This document shows positions 1-7,171 of a DNA stretch of 53,871 bases, one piece after another. This DNA comes from an uncultured Eubacteriales bacterium (GTDB taxonomy: Bacteria > Bacillota > Clostridia > Lachnospirales > Lachnospiraceae), in the NCBI GenBank assembly GCA_900315425.1, contig OMZA01000013.1:1-53871 (forward strand), written 5' to 3'. Every line of letters begins with the position of its first letter. The stretch's first letter is position 1. Position numbers and translations under genes: made by a program. The notes under the pieces were generated by a model. That model made no database searches and was not told where the DNA came from. It was given only the letters and a program-made list of their open reading frames with translations.

Positions 1-14
1 TTTTTCTGTTTCAT
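1..14 (-). CDS. Start of a gene running off the left edge
   Basis: Only the first codons (Met-Lys-Gln-Lys) are inside the window. An AAGGAG ribosome binding site lies about seven bases before the ATG, and the gene directly follows the small ORF that ends at position 28. The product cannot be judged from four codons. By position it may be another member of the immunity-type gene array to its right. Confidence 0.45.
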
Positions 15-27
15 TTTTGCTCTCCTT

Positions 28-168
28 TTAAAACGAAATATTCTGATGACCGGTTTTTGTTACAAGTGCCTGCTTGGCAAGCCGCAATGATTCCTCATAT
101 CTGCCCTGCATAAAGGCAAGCTTGGAATCGGTAATAATAACATCAAGATTATCTGCATTGTGAATCAT
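28..168 (-). CDS. Small 46-residue protein, repeated in this locus
   Basis: A complete 46-codon ORF starting at ATG 168 with GGAGG six bases upstream. The protein has one amphipathic stretch that includes AFMQGRYEESLRLAKQAL, which resembles a single TPR-like helix pair. I do not recognise a named family. A decayed second copy of its core lies at 972-1097 on the same strand, so the unit has been duplicated within the array. It sits between a SUKH immunity-type gene and another gene start, all on the minus strand, which suggests it travels with the toxin-immunity cassettes. Function unknown; the call as a real gene rests on the ribosome binding site and on the duplication. Confidence 0.6.
   Translation of the reverse strand: MIHNADNLDVIITDSKLAFMQGRYEESLRLAKQALVTKTGHQNISF
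68..134. repeat. Direct repeat copy 1 (core of the 46-residue ORF)
   Basis: About 67 bp that recur with a few changes at 1015-1082 in the same orientation. Both start with GCCTGCTTGGCAAG. Here the reading frame is intact. Confidence 0.8.
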
Positions 169-202
169 TTTTTCCTCCAATTATCTTTCTGTTAATAATT
201 CG

Positions 203-676
203 CTATATATCTATATATATTTTTGTTATAAAATCCGCAAAACTATCGGCAACCTTACTCATTGCCAAGTATCCGGTTTCACTATTTTCAATTTCATGAT
301 TCATTAAATATATTTTTCCATAATCGTTTCCTTTTGATAATAATATTCCAAAAGGATTTCCGAGAGAGTCATCGCCGATAGGAAGCATTTCAGGGGGAAT
401 AATTTTATCATTAGTCATTGTTTTATAGATATAAACTATATCATCATAATTATTTGTTTCACTATCATAAAAAATATAAAATTCTCTGATATCCGTTGTA
501 TTTTCTTGTTCTACAACAACATCTATATAATCAAAAACCAAATCTTCTGACGGAGTCCCCCCGTTATGTTCTATCATAAAATTCCTATAATCTGCCGGTA
601 ATTTCTGCCTTATCTTTTTTTCAAAATTGTCAAGTTGCTGTACTGATAACTTATTTCCACAATCAAACAAATTCAT
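203..676 (-). CDS. SUKH (SMI1/KNR4-like) immunity protein
   Basis: Probable immunity protein of the SUKH/SMI1-KNR4 superfamily, cytosolic proteins that bind and neutralise nuclease toxins of polymorphic toxin systems. The 157-residue protein shows the usual layout: an N-terminal helix (QQLDNFEKKIRQKLPADYR), the FMIEHNGG turn, then a late segment LPIGDDSLGNPFGILLS that matches the family's 'ig.d.gG..fll' region. The chosen start is ATG 676, which has GGAGG seven bases upstream; the open frame continues to 748 but lacks a site there. It begins 18 bases after the end of an orphan WHH nuclease-toxin tail, the standard toxin-then-immunity order, so that tail is its likely partner. This pairing is inferred from position. 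Confidence 0.85.
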   Translation of the reverse strand: MNLFDCGNKLSVQQLDNFEKKIRQKLPADYRNFMIEHNGGTPSEDLVFDYIDVVVEQENTTDIREFYIFYDSETNNYDDIVYIYKTMTNDKIIPPEMLPIGDDSLGNPFGILLSKGNDYGKIYLMNHEIENSETGYLAMSKVADSFADFITKIYIDI

Positions 677-693
677 TTTGATCCTCCAAATAT

Positions 694-965
694 TTATTTC
701 TTTGTAATAGAAACGCCTCCTGTATGCGGGAAGCCTCCAATAGTACAATCATGAACATTTCTATCAACAAGTATCATATTATCTCCATCCTGCAAATGAT
801 GCCATGTGTATCCTTCTGGAGTTTTTCTTAATCCAATAGCTTTATTTGCCTGAGAAACATCTTTGTAGTTTTTTCCTGTCATGTTTATTTTTACAGGCTT
901 AGGATAGTCAGGATGCGTATATGGAGAGAAATCGGGATAACTATCTTTACTATAAGTTACTGTTA
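694..965 (-). pseudogene. Orphan C-terminal tail of a WHH/HNH nuclease toxin
   Basis: This open stretch encodes the end of a WHH-type nuclease of the HNH/Endonuclease VII superfamily, found as the C-terminal toxin module of contact-dependent and other polymorphic toxins. Visible signature: GYTWHHLQDGDNMILV with the WHH triad, then NVHDCTIGGFPHTGG, which supplies the late His and the Gly-Gly ending typical of the family. Reading from about 965 it begins VTYSKDSYPDF. There is no delivery or repeat domain, no plausible start before an internal Met at 882, and the upstream bases merge into the decayed copy of the 46-residue ORF. It is therefore a displaced toxin cassette, not a complete gene. The 62-residue product from Met 882 would keep the WHH motif, so residual activity cannot be excluded. 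Confidence 0.75.
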
Positions 966-971
966 CTTCCT

Positions 972-1097
972 TTAGATAGTTGCAAAATCGAAAGTGGTTT
1001 TAACCATGTCAAGCGCCTGCTTGGCAAGGGGGTAATGATTCCTCATATCTGCCTTGCATAAAGGCAAGGCGGGAATCTGATACGCAAAAATTCACAT
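972..1097 (-). pseudogene. Decayed second copy of the 46-residue ORF
   Basis: On the minus strand this reads SDSRLAFMQGRYEESL and then, after a one-base insertion in a C run, LAKQALDMVKT. This is the core of the ORF at 28-168 with a different tail. The start region is broken: the ATG at 1097 is followed at once by TGA. The frameshift and lost start mark it as dead. Confidence 0.65.
1015..1082. repeat. Direct repeat copy 2 (frameshifted)
   Basis: Second copy of the 68-134 repeat, same orientation, with an extra base near 1028-1032 that breaks the frame. It lies immediately upstream (on the minus strand) of the orphan toxin tail, so it may mark the recombination point that delivered the cassette. 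Confidence 0.75.
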
Positions 1098-1110
1098 CAA
1101 ACAATCAACC

Positions 1111-1545
1111 TCATTTCAAACTGTTTAAATTTAAATTAATTTCCTGAAACCATTTTTCAAACCTTTTAACCAGACCACCTTCATCATTCAAGAAGTCTTC
1201 ATATTCGTATTCGGCGTCAAGTGAATTTGCTTTTACATTATATCTTAACTTTATTTCATGCGGACAGTTTGCTTCATATTGCAAACATATTGAAATAATA
1301 TTTTCAATATCTTCTATCCCTAAATCCGTAAACTCATCTATATCTTCTTCAAAAAACAACTGATTTAACATTAGTAACTTATCTTGTTTTCTAAAGAAAG
1401 CATTATAAAAATCTTGAAATTTATTTTGAAACATATAAATATATATCTCATCAACCTCAATATTGTTATTATTTAATAATTCAAGACATAAGGCTACATT
1501 TTTCGATTGCGCATCCATAAACGCGGCTTCAAATCCAATATACAT
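1111..1545 (-). CDS. Probable YezG/DUF600-like immunity protein
   Basis: A 144-residue acidic cytosolic protein without signal peptide or membrane segment. The layout resembles the YezG/DUF600 group, immunity proteins for YeeF-type LXG toxins: an N-terminal helix (FEAAFMDAQSKNVALCLELL), a strand IYIYMF, and near the end the pair EIKLRYNVKANS then AEYEYEDF, comparable to the 'l.l....g.f.v.y.yd' region of YezG. The match is by eye and moderate. Its ATG at 1545 directly abuts the TAA of the preceding gene (1546), with GAGGTGA upstream, so the two are translationally coupled. Context within an immunity array supports the call. Confidence 0.55.
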   Translation of the reverse strand: MYIGFEAAFMDAQSKNVALCLELLNNNNIEVDEIYIYMFQNKFQDFYNAFFRKQDKLLMLNQLFFEEDIDEFTDLGIEDIENIISICLQYEANCPHEIKLRYNVKANSLDAEYEYEDFLNDEGGLVKRFEKWFQEINLNLNSLK

Positions 1546-1896
1546 TTATTTCACCTCTATTTCTTCAACATATTCCAGGAAAGAATCTTGCAAATCATTA
1601 TCAACAGTTTTACCATTCAAAACCAGTTGAAACTCCCATTTATTACCTATTTCTGACGAACCATCAATTACACCCAACATATTTGATACTGTATCAGTAA
1701 TAACTGTCTTAATGATTGAAAAAAACACGTCCTTTTGCATTTCGCTAAACGTACTATATAATGAAAGTGCATTTTTCCAATAATCAATAATATTGTCATC
1801 ATTAGAACTGCCTTCCTCGTATAAATTTCGATATATATTTGCATTTTCCAGCACTATTGACTCATATAAATCTTTAACTAATTGTTTTTCATTCAT
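1546..1896 (-). CDS. Hypothetical protein of an immunity-type array
   Basis: A 116-residue, largely helical, acidic protein. AGGAGG sits eight bases upstream of ATG 1896, so the start is firm. Recognisable landmarks are the segment YWKNALSLYSTFSEMQKD, a long helix VFFSIIKTVITDTVSNMLG, then an 'IDGSSE' turn and a C-terminal strand-helix FQLVLNGKTVDNDLQDSFLE. I recall similar small proteins as a recurrent unnamed family in Firmicutes but cannot give a name. It is the upstream partner of the abutting YezG-like gene and shares its strand with the whole array, so an immunity or accessory role is inferred only from position. Confidence 0.6.
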   Translation of the reverse strand: MNEKQLVKDLYESIVLENANIYRNLYEEGSSNDDNIIDYWKNALSLYSTFSEMQKDVFFSIIKTVITDTVSNMLGVIDGSSEIGNKWEFQLVLNGKTVDNDLQDSFLEYVEEIEVK

Positions 1897-1960
1897 GAAT
1901 TAATCCTCCTATTTAATTCATTTTTTATGGCTTACCTCTCAACAATATATTTATCCAAGT

Positions 1961-2293
1961 TTAGTTTTCAAATTCTGCTTCTCTTTCCATCTCCTTAATA
2001 ACCTGATATTCAGTTTCTCTATATAGATTCACCAGGTTATTCAACAATTCCGGAGTTGTTTCTTCGTTATCTTCAAAAAGTATACACTTGAAACCATTAT
2101 TTAACAGCTCATCGTAGAGAGAAAGAATTTGCTTGATACCTGCGCCGTCAATATAATCGCAAGTCATTAATAAATCTCCGTTTTCAACGATTTTTTTCAA
2201 CTCAGAAATTGGAATCTTTCTGTATTCCCTTAGTATTTTTGCACAATTTGCTGAGAAGAAATTGTCTGCTAATTTTATTCCTATTTGACTCAT
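1961..2293 (-). CDS. Hypothetical 110-residue protein
   Basis: The open frame begins at 2341, overlapping the previous gene by four bases, but the internal ATG at 2293 has a textbook GGAGG with six-base spacing, so I place the start there (MSQIGIKLADNFFSAN). The protein has a mixed alpha/beta pattern: strand DLLMTCDYIDGAG, helix IKQILSLYDELLNNG, strand FKCILFED, then a C-terminal helix LNNLVNLYRETEYQVIKEM. No membrane segment or catalytic motif is visible. It is likely co-transcribed with its upstream neighbour. Function unknown; membership of the immunity array is inferred from position and size. Confidence 0.6.
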   Translation of the reverse strand: MSQIGIKLADNFFSANCAKILREYRKIPISELKKIVENGDLLMTCDYIDGAGIKQILSLYDELLNNGFKCILFEDNEETTPELLNNLVNLYRETEYQVIKEMEREAEFEN

Positions 2294-2337
2294 GTTTCCT
2301 CCAAATATTACACATTGTTCCTGCTCTGCTTTTATGT

Positions 2338-2958
2338 TCATTTTATTAAACTTACATTATTTTCATCCAATATTTCAATTATACTATCTCCGTCAAATAC
2401 AATGATATAGCCATAAGGGAAGGCTAACGCTTTAATAAGTGCTTTCCTGCTTTGCAGCAATTCATACGCATAACATGAATGGTATTTTGAAGTTTCAATC
2501 GTATAGTATTTCCCGTCTTGCTTTTTTTCGATTGATTCAACACACCATCCGGACGCACCCTTTCCTAAATCCGAAAATCTTTGCAGACATATCAACGAAC
2601 TGCTAAGTGCGTTTTCTGCAATTACGATTTCTTTATCAAACCTCGTCGGAACACCCTCAATATTAAACTCTCTAAGAAAACTTGTTTGTTCCGTTAATAT
2701 CCATAAAGGAACAGTTAAATCTTCGGTTGTATTTAATAAAGGATGGTTAAGATAATCCGGAGCAACAAGCGTAAAACCGTTATCAGTTTGTTTGCAAATA
2801 TAGACTGAGAAACCGATTTCAAATTTATAATCATCACATATTCTTTCAACGGGAATGTTCTTCATAGCTTGCGCTAACACATCCGCCATTGGCGTCAATG
2901 CTTCATCCGCATTTATGTAGAATACGATTCCATTAATCATATATCTGTTATTTCGCAT
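2338..2958 (-). CDS. Hypothetical protein of an immunity-type array
   Basis: A 206-residue cytosolic alpha/beta protein with GAGAGGT before ATG 2958. It starts with strands RYMINGIVFYIN, has a central segment FSVYICKQTDNGFTLVAPDYL, and ends with the helix-strand unit ELLQSRKALIKALAFPYGYIIVFDGDSIIEIL. The 'GYIIVFDGD' ending resembles ligand-free beta hairpins in several Imm families, but I cannot assign one. It is the first well-formed gene of the minus-strand array, and 44 bases separate its stop from the preferred start of the next gene. Confidence 0.6.
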   Translation of the reverse strand: MRNNRYMINGIVFYINADEALTPMADVLAQAMKNIPVERICDDYKFEIGFSVYICKQTDNGFTLVAPDYLNHPLLNTTEDLTVPLWILTEQTSFLREFNIEGVPTRFDKEIVIAENALSSSLICLQRFSDLGKGASGWCVESIEKKQDGKYYTIETSKYHSCYAYELLQSRKALIKALAFPYGYIIVFDGDSIIEILDENNVSLIK

Positions 2959-2985
2959 GATTTAACCTCTCTGCTGTTGAATTTT

Positions 2986-3156
2986 TTATCGTTCATCCTC
3001 ATAATAATATCTATCATGAATCAATACATCTTCCACAATATCCTCAGGGCAATAAATTCTTAGTCCCAGCTTTTTACTTGAATAGCCTTCTTCATCATCA
3101 AGTATTAAATCATCGGTAATCTTGCTAATTTGTGATACTAACAATTCTATATCCAT
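2986..3156 (-). CDS. Small acidic ORF, possibly a gene fragment
   Basis: A 56-codon ORF, MDIELLVSQISKITDDLIL and on to a Tyr/Asp/Glu-rich end (VEDVLIHDRYYYEDER). No ribosome binding site is evident. Instead a 17-bp tandem duplication containing TAGAACAATTTACA lies immediately upstream (about 3157-3185), which suggests the 5' part of a longer gene has been lost. It is in line with the downstream array. It could be the C-terminal remnant of another immunity-type gene or a short real gene. Confidence 0.4.
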   Translation of the reverse strand: MDIELLVSQISKITDDLILDDEEGYSSKKLGLRIYCPEDIVEDVLIHDRYYYEDER

Positions 3157-3243
3157 ACATAGAACAATTTACATAGAACAATTTTTTATAAATGAATTAC
3201 ATCATATATGTTTCGATTGACACATGCGAAGAGGCAGAATTTC

Positions 3244-3274
3244 AAAACACTTTCTTAACGGAAGTGTTTTTTTT
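3244..3274. terminator. Intrinsic terminator after the metallophosphoesterase gene
   Basis: AACACTTTC / GAAGTGTT stem with a short loop. The T run is on the plus side (eight Ts) with a weaker TTTT on the minus side, so it may work in both directions. It lies just past the minus-strand stop at 3278. Confidence 0.6.
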
Positions 3275-3277
3275 CAT

Positions 3278-3994
3278 TTAATCTATAATTTTTACTGGTT
3301 TAAATTTCAAATAATCTCCCGACACCAGCCAATACTCCACTCCATTTACATTTCCCTTAAAACTATCATCAAATCTATCTATGCCATGGCAGTGAGAATA
3401 AATAACATCCCTAACATTATATTTCTCAGCCATTATAGTAAATAAACTTTCCTGTTCACCAATTGAAGTCGGTGGATAATGTAAAAACATAATAAAATTC
3501 TTATATCCATCAGCTACCGCCATATCAAAGGACGTTTGAAGACGTTCAACTTCTCTCTTCATTATCTTTTCATAGTGTTCTATAGTATCCAATCCTTCAT
3601 AACAATAGCCTTTTGTACCAACTAATGCATAGCATATTCCATCCTTGGCTTTGTAAGTATAATAATTATTCTGAAGAAAATATAAATTAGGGTTAAACAT
3701 TTCATTTAACCTATCAGTTCTTTTGGCATTCCAAAACATATCGTGATTACCTCGAAGCAAAATCTTTCTTCCCGGTAATGCTTTTATAAAATCCATATCT
3801 TCTTTACAGTTATCTAATCTATGTCCCCAAGTGTGATCTCCAGTAATAACAACCGTATCTTCTGGTTTTACTAATTTATTAAAATGCTTAACAATCTTTT
3901 TTTCGTGATTCACCCACACCCTTCCAAAAATATCCATGGATTTTTCCGGAACCTGAAATGAAAGATGAAAGTCACCAATTGCCCATAACGCCAT
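3278..3994 (-). CDS. Calcineurin-like metallophosphoesterase
   Basis: A 238-residue cytosolic phosphoesterase of the calcineurin-like family, which binds two metal ions. All signature blocks are present: GDFH at 7-10, GDHTWG at 52-57, GNHD at 82-85, the single His of LHYPP at about 172, and HCHG at 201-204 in place of the usual GHTH. The Asp-His spacing in the first motif and the complete set suggest an active enzyme. The size and the 'GDHTWG' form match the small bacterial subgroup often annotated simply as metallophosphatase; the natural substrate is unknown. It is monocistronic, ending at a hairpin terminator and diverging from the plus-strand gene at 4205. Confidence 0.85.
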   Translation of the reverse strand: MALWAIGDFHLSFQVPEKSMDIFGRVWVNHEKKIVKHFNKLVKPEDTVVITGDHTWGHRLDNCKEDMDFIKALPGRKILLRGNHDMFWNAKRTDRLNEMFNPNLYFLQNNYYTYKAKDGICYALVGTKGYCYEGLDTIEHYEKIMKREVERLQTSFDMAVADGYKNFIMFLHYPPTSIGEQESLFTIMAEKYNVRDVIYSHCHGIDRFDDSFKGNVNGVEYWLVSGDYLKFKPVKIID

Positions 3995-4204
3995 AATGAC
4001 TCCTTCAAAAAATATTTTTTACAAATCACATTTTAACACAAATCCTACAGGATTTTGTATCAAAAAAAATACAATTAATCGAAGCCTCAAACCCCTCTAT
4101 TTTATGTAGTGTGCTCTCGGCACCCCTTTATTTTAAAGGAATAATATAGAATTAAATAAGATTATTTAGACTTTAAAGGGAGTACTATATCGGGAGGTGA
4201 CGTT

Positions 4205-4939
4205 GTGAAAAATGATTACAAAAAAGATTATCCATACCCTATAAACGTATACATGTGTGCTCTGACACGGTTTAAATCAACTATACCCAATCCGCTTACC
4301 ATTAGGGACGATAACATTGCGGCAATCCAGATGATTATTGATACTTCGGCTCCCAAAAAGGTTATTTATGTAAAAAAATATTTCATAGAATTTAAAACAC
4401 ACAAGGAAATAGCTGATGAAATGGACGTTACTTCCAGCACAATTCAAACCGGGATTAAAGAAATTTTACAAACTTTATACAATCAACAAGTTATGGTGGA
4501 AATGGGGCTTTTAAAATGGCGCAAATTTGAACTTAACAAGTCATTTCCTGACCTCTATGGCAGTGGATGTAAAACTTACCTGGAATTGGCTGATTTCATC
4601 CTTAAAACGGGTGATAACTGGAATGTTGTCCTCCATATTTCTGCTGCATCTAAACAACAGATTACCAGAAAACTAACCATGCTGGGATTATTGGAAAAAA
4701 ATCCGGATGATATAGACATTAAGTTGGAAAAGCTATTAATAAAGCCTTTTCTAAAGTCCTATGAGATAGATTTGTATTGGAGAATATATGATAAAAAATC
4801 AGGTATATACCAGATATTTCAGGATCCTGAAACCAAAGAATGGATTGGCGGATTTGAGAAAAACGAGGACTGGCAGAGCAAAGAAATAGAAAACAAGCTG
4901 GTAAAACAAATCCCTAATATAATTAAAAATATCAAGTAA
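4205..4939 (+). CDS. HTH (sigma-70 region 4-like) protein of unknown role
   Basis: A 244-residue protein starting at GTG 4205, with GGGAGGTGA nine bases upstream. Residues about 64-88 form a helix-turn-helix of the sigma region 4/LuxR style: THKEIADEMDVTSSTIQTG, where a 'K-E-I-A' helix, a Gly-poor turn and a recognition helix are visible. The remaining 150 residues have no signal peptide, membrane segment or enzyme motif that I recognise; they are Lys- and Trp-rich (LYWRIYDKKSG). It is alone on its strand between two divergent minus genes. It may be a transcription regulator. The upstream spacer (3995-4204) must hold its promoter, but no single pair of hexamers stands out. Confidence 0.6.
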   Translation: MKNDYKKDYPYPINVYMCALTRFKSTIPNPLTIRDDNIAAIQMIIDTSAPKKVIYVKKYFIEFKTHKEIADEMDVTSSTIQTGIKEILQTLYNQQVMVEMGLLKWRKFELNKSFPDLYGSGCKTYLELADFILKTGDNWNVVLHISAASKQQITRKLTMLGLLEKNPDDIDIKLEKLLIKPFLKSYEIDLYWRIYDKKSGIYQIFQDPETKEWIGGFEKNEDWQSKEIENKLVKQIPNIIKNIK

Positions 4940-4978
4940 TACCTGGTGTTTTCTGATTTCTCCCCCTCATATAAACCA

Positions 4979-5449
4979 TTAGTCTTTGTATTTTGAGATG
5001 ATTTCCTCACCTCTTTCTTCAAGCATCTCATCAGTTTCAATAACTGTTTTATTATGATTAATACAGAAAATGATTATGGCATCTCTGCTATCTCTTGAAT
5101 ATAACTCTCCTAATTTGGCGATTTTAAGGCCTTTTTGAGTCTCCTCAATATCAAGTTTAGCGGCGATACATAAAGCAATTACATAGTCCCTGTTGGGGCT
5201 ATTTTTTGTACCTCTAATCAATGGATAGAAATAATTCTTGTTAATATTGCTGGCATTTTTAATCTCCGATAATTTCATAGACTTTACCTTAGGCAAACTC
5301 TGATAATACTCAATAAAGGTCATATATGGATTAAGACTATCTTTATTATCTTTTAGATATTTATCAACATTGTCAGTGTTCATTAATACTTCCATCAATG
5401 ATCTTGTTGTCTCTTCATCTATCAGATCTCTAGTAATTTTCTCAGTCAT
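4979..5449 (-). CDS. XRE-like regulator paired with a Ser/Thr kinase
   Basis: A 156-residue protein. Residues about 58-110 look like a divergent XRE-type helix-turn-helix: LSEIKNASNINKNYFYPLIRG, followed by a helix DYVIALCIAAKLDIEETQ, as in Cro/C1-like repressors. The N-terminal 50 residues are acidic and helical, and the C-terminal 45 carry a second helical unit. AAGGAGT precedes ATG 5449 at a slightly long spacing. It is transcribed divergently from a membrane Ser/Thr kinase, and this regulator-kinase pairing recurs, to my recollection, in other Clostridia. The 111-bp shared spacer would let it control both genes. It might itself be a kinase substrate; that is inference. Confidence 0.65.
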   Translation of the reverse strand: MTEKITRDLIDEETTRSLMEVLMNTDNVDKYLKDNKDSLNPYMTFIEYYQSLPKVKSMKLSEIKNASNINKNYFYPLIRGTKNSPNRDYVIALCIAAKLDIEETQKGLKIAKLGELYSRDSRDAIIIFCINHNKTVIETDEMLEERGEEIISKYKD

Positions 5450-5560
5450 TATAGTTACTCACTCCTTAATATGCTATAATTATTTCTATAAATAATTTTA
5501 TATAAAATAAAATGTGAAGGTCAACAGTTTTATTTTTTGAGAGAATTTTGGAGGGTATTC

Positions 5561-6628
5561 ATGACTGAAAATATTTCTGACAAAAATACAAATAATGAAT
5601 TCGATTTTTTCAAAAAATTACATAAACTCGAAGGCACGAATCAGACAATTGTTATAAATGAATTAACAAATGTAGTAGGTATTTTGAAAATATTAGAAAT
5701 CTATGATATCGAAGTTTATAAATATTTAAAAAATCATCCCTGCAGATACATTCCTGAAATATATGCCATTAAAGAAGATGACGGCAAGCTTTATGTTATC
5801 GAAGAATATATAGACGGTATTACATTAGATAAATGGCTTGAAACCCCTGATTTAACCAATTATCGCAAGAAACAAATCCTTAAAGAAATATTACTGGGGA
5901 TAGAATTCTTACACAAGGCAAAACCCCAGATAATACACAGGGATATCAAGGCTAAAAACATTATGCTGACAAAGGATGAAAATGTTAAAATCATTGATTA
6001 TGATGCAGCACGAATATACAATCCCAATTTAACAAAGGATACAGTACTTATGGGAACCCCTGGAAATGCTGCTCCTGAACAATATGGTTTCAGCCAATCT
6101 GACGTCAGAACTGACATCTACGCCATTGGCGTGCTGATTAATCAAATGTTTCCAGATTACAACAGATATAAACACATTGTTAAGGTATGTTGTTCTGTAG
6201 ATAAGGACAGACGTTACAAAAAGGTGAGTACTGTCATAAATGTATTAAATTTACCTAATGTAGCCGGAGAATCCCAGTTCTTTGCTCATTTGTTCCCACC
6301 ACCGGGATTTAGAAGTGATAACATTGTACATGGAATATTTGCCCTATTCTTCTACTGTTTTCATTTTGTATTTACAATGTTATGTTTAGCCTATGCTGCA
6401 GAAAAAAGAAAATTTTCTCTTTTTATATTTTTTCTACTAGCCTTAACTTTACTAAATATTTTATTTGACATACTAACGGATTATACTGGAATATTTCACA
6501 ACTGCATGTTTAGAAATACTTCTTACGAAAGTAAATTAAACATGTTTTTATTCATTATGTTTTACGTTGTCTTAACCATAGTCATTTTGATAATAATGAT
6601 ATGTATTTATGCAATATTTTTCTTATAA
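5561..6628 (+). CDS. Membrane-anchored Hanks-type Ser/Thr protein kinase
   Basis: A 355-residue kinase; the open frame starts at 5537, but ATG 5561 has GGAGGG seven bases upstream. Kinase landmarks: ILKIL with the probable ATP-binding Lys near 43, HRDIKAKN at 126-133 (catalytic Asp 128 and Asn 133), DYD at 146-148 in place of DFG, and the activation segment GTPGNAAPEQYG with APE at 171-173. The glycine-rich loop is poorly formed. After about residue 240 there are four membrane-spanning segments and only a short tail, so there is no external PASTA sensor. The C-terminal membrane block replaces the usual single anchor. It is preceded by a divergent XRE-like gene and followed by a membrane protein and a secreted protein on the same strand. 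Confidence 0.85.
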   Translation: MTENISDKNTNNEFDFFKKLHKLEGTNQTIVINELTNVVGILKILEIYDIEVYKYLKNHPCRYIPEIYAIKEDDGKLYVIEEYIDGITLDKWLETPDLTNYRKKQILKEILLGIEFLHKAKPQIIHRDIKAKNIMLTKDENVKIIDYDAARIYNPNLTKDTVLMGTPGNAAPEQYGFSQSDVRTDIYAIGVLINQMFPDYNRYKHIVKVCCSVDKDRRYKKVSTVINVLNLPNVAGESQFFAHLFPPPGFRSDNIVHGIFALFFYCFHFVFTMLCLAYAAEKRKFSLFIFFLLALTLLNILFDILTDYTGIFHNCMFRNTSYESKLNMFLFIMFYVVLTIVILIIMICIYAIFFL

Positions 6629-6733
6629 AATATTAATAGTGTGCCAGCCGCACACCATTAAAATCTCCTGAGGAATTATTATGTATGTAGGTTGTAAATA
6701 ATAACTTAACAGATGTAATAATCCCATAAGGAG

Positions 6734-7171
6734 ATGTTTATTATCAAAGCAAATAAGGAGTTTAAACAATTAAAATATATAATTCTTCTTGTTGTATTAC
6801 CTCTTATACTAGGTGGTTTTTTATATTTAGCATTGGATTCACAGGTAATATTTCTTAAACCTCTTGGTTTTAAAACTTCTATTTACACACATAATACATT
6901 TCTCCTTTTCATTAGATACTATCTAATGGATTCACTATGGGCATTTTCCCTTACATCAATGATTTTAATTATTTCAAATAACGACATTAATAACGGGGTG
7001 TTATTAATTCTAATATCTATTTTTTTATCAACCTTAGAGTTAGGGCAAAAAATGGGATGGATACCTGGAACTTGTGATTTATTAGATATTATTATTGAAA
7101 TAATTAGTGAAATAATTGCTTTTACAATCTGCCTACACATTACAAAGGAGGAAAAAAGGTATGAAAAGTAA
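6734..7171 (+). CDS. VanZ-like small membrane protein
   Basis: A 145-residue protein with four or five hydrophobic segments (LKYIILLVVLPLILGGFLYL near the start, then around residues 55-80, 87-102 and 112-137). The final part, with FLSTLELGQKMGWIPGTCDLLD ahead of the last helix, follows the pattern of VanZ-like proteins, where an acidic residue pair precedes the final helix. Similarity is weak. AAGGAG lies only two bases before ATG 6734, which is too close, so translation might begin a few codons later at a non-ATG codon. The 3' end overlaps the next gene by 11 bases, indicating coupling. Role unknown; it may be a partner of the kinase upstream. Confidence 0.55.
   Translation: MFIIKANKEFKQLKYIILLVVLPLILGGFLYLALDSQVIFLKPLGFKTSIYTHNTFLLFIRYYLMDSLWAFSLTSMILIISNNDINNGVLLILISIFLSTLELGQKMGWIPGTCDLLDIIIEIISEIIAFTICLHITKEEKRYEK

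Noticed and set aside
6629-6733. Hairpin GTGTGC/GCACAC after the kinase gene as a terminator
   Set aside because: The stem is short and no T run follows; the downstream genes appear to be read in line.
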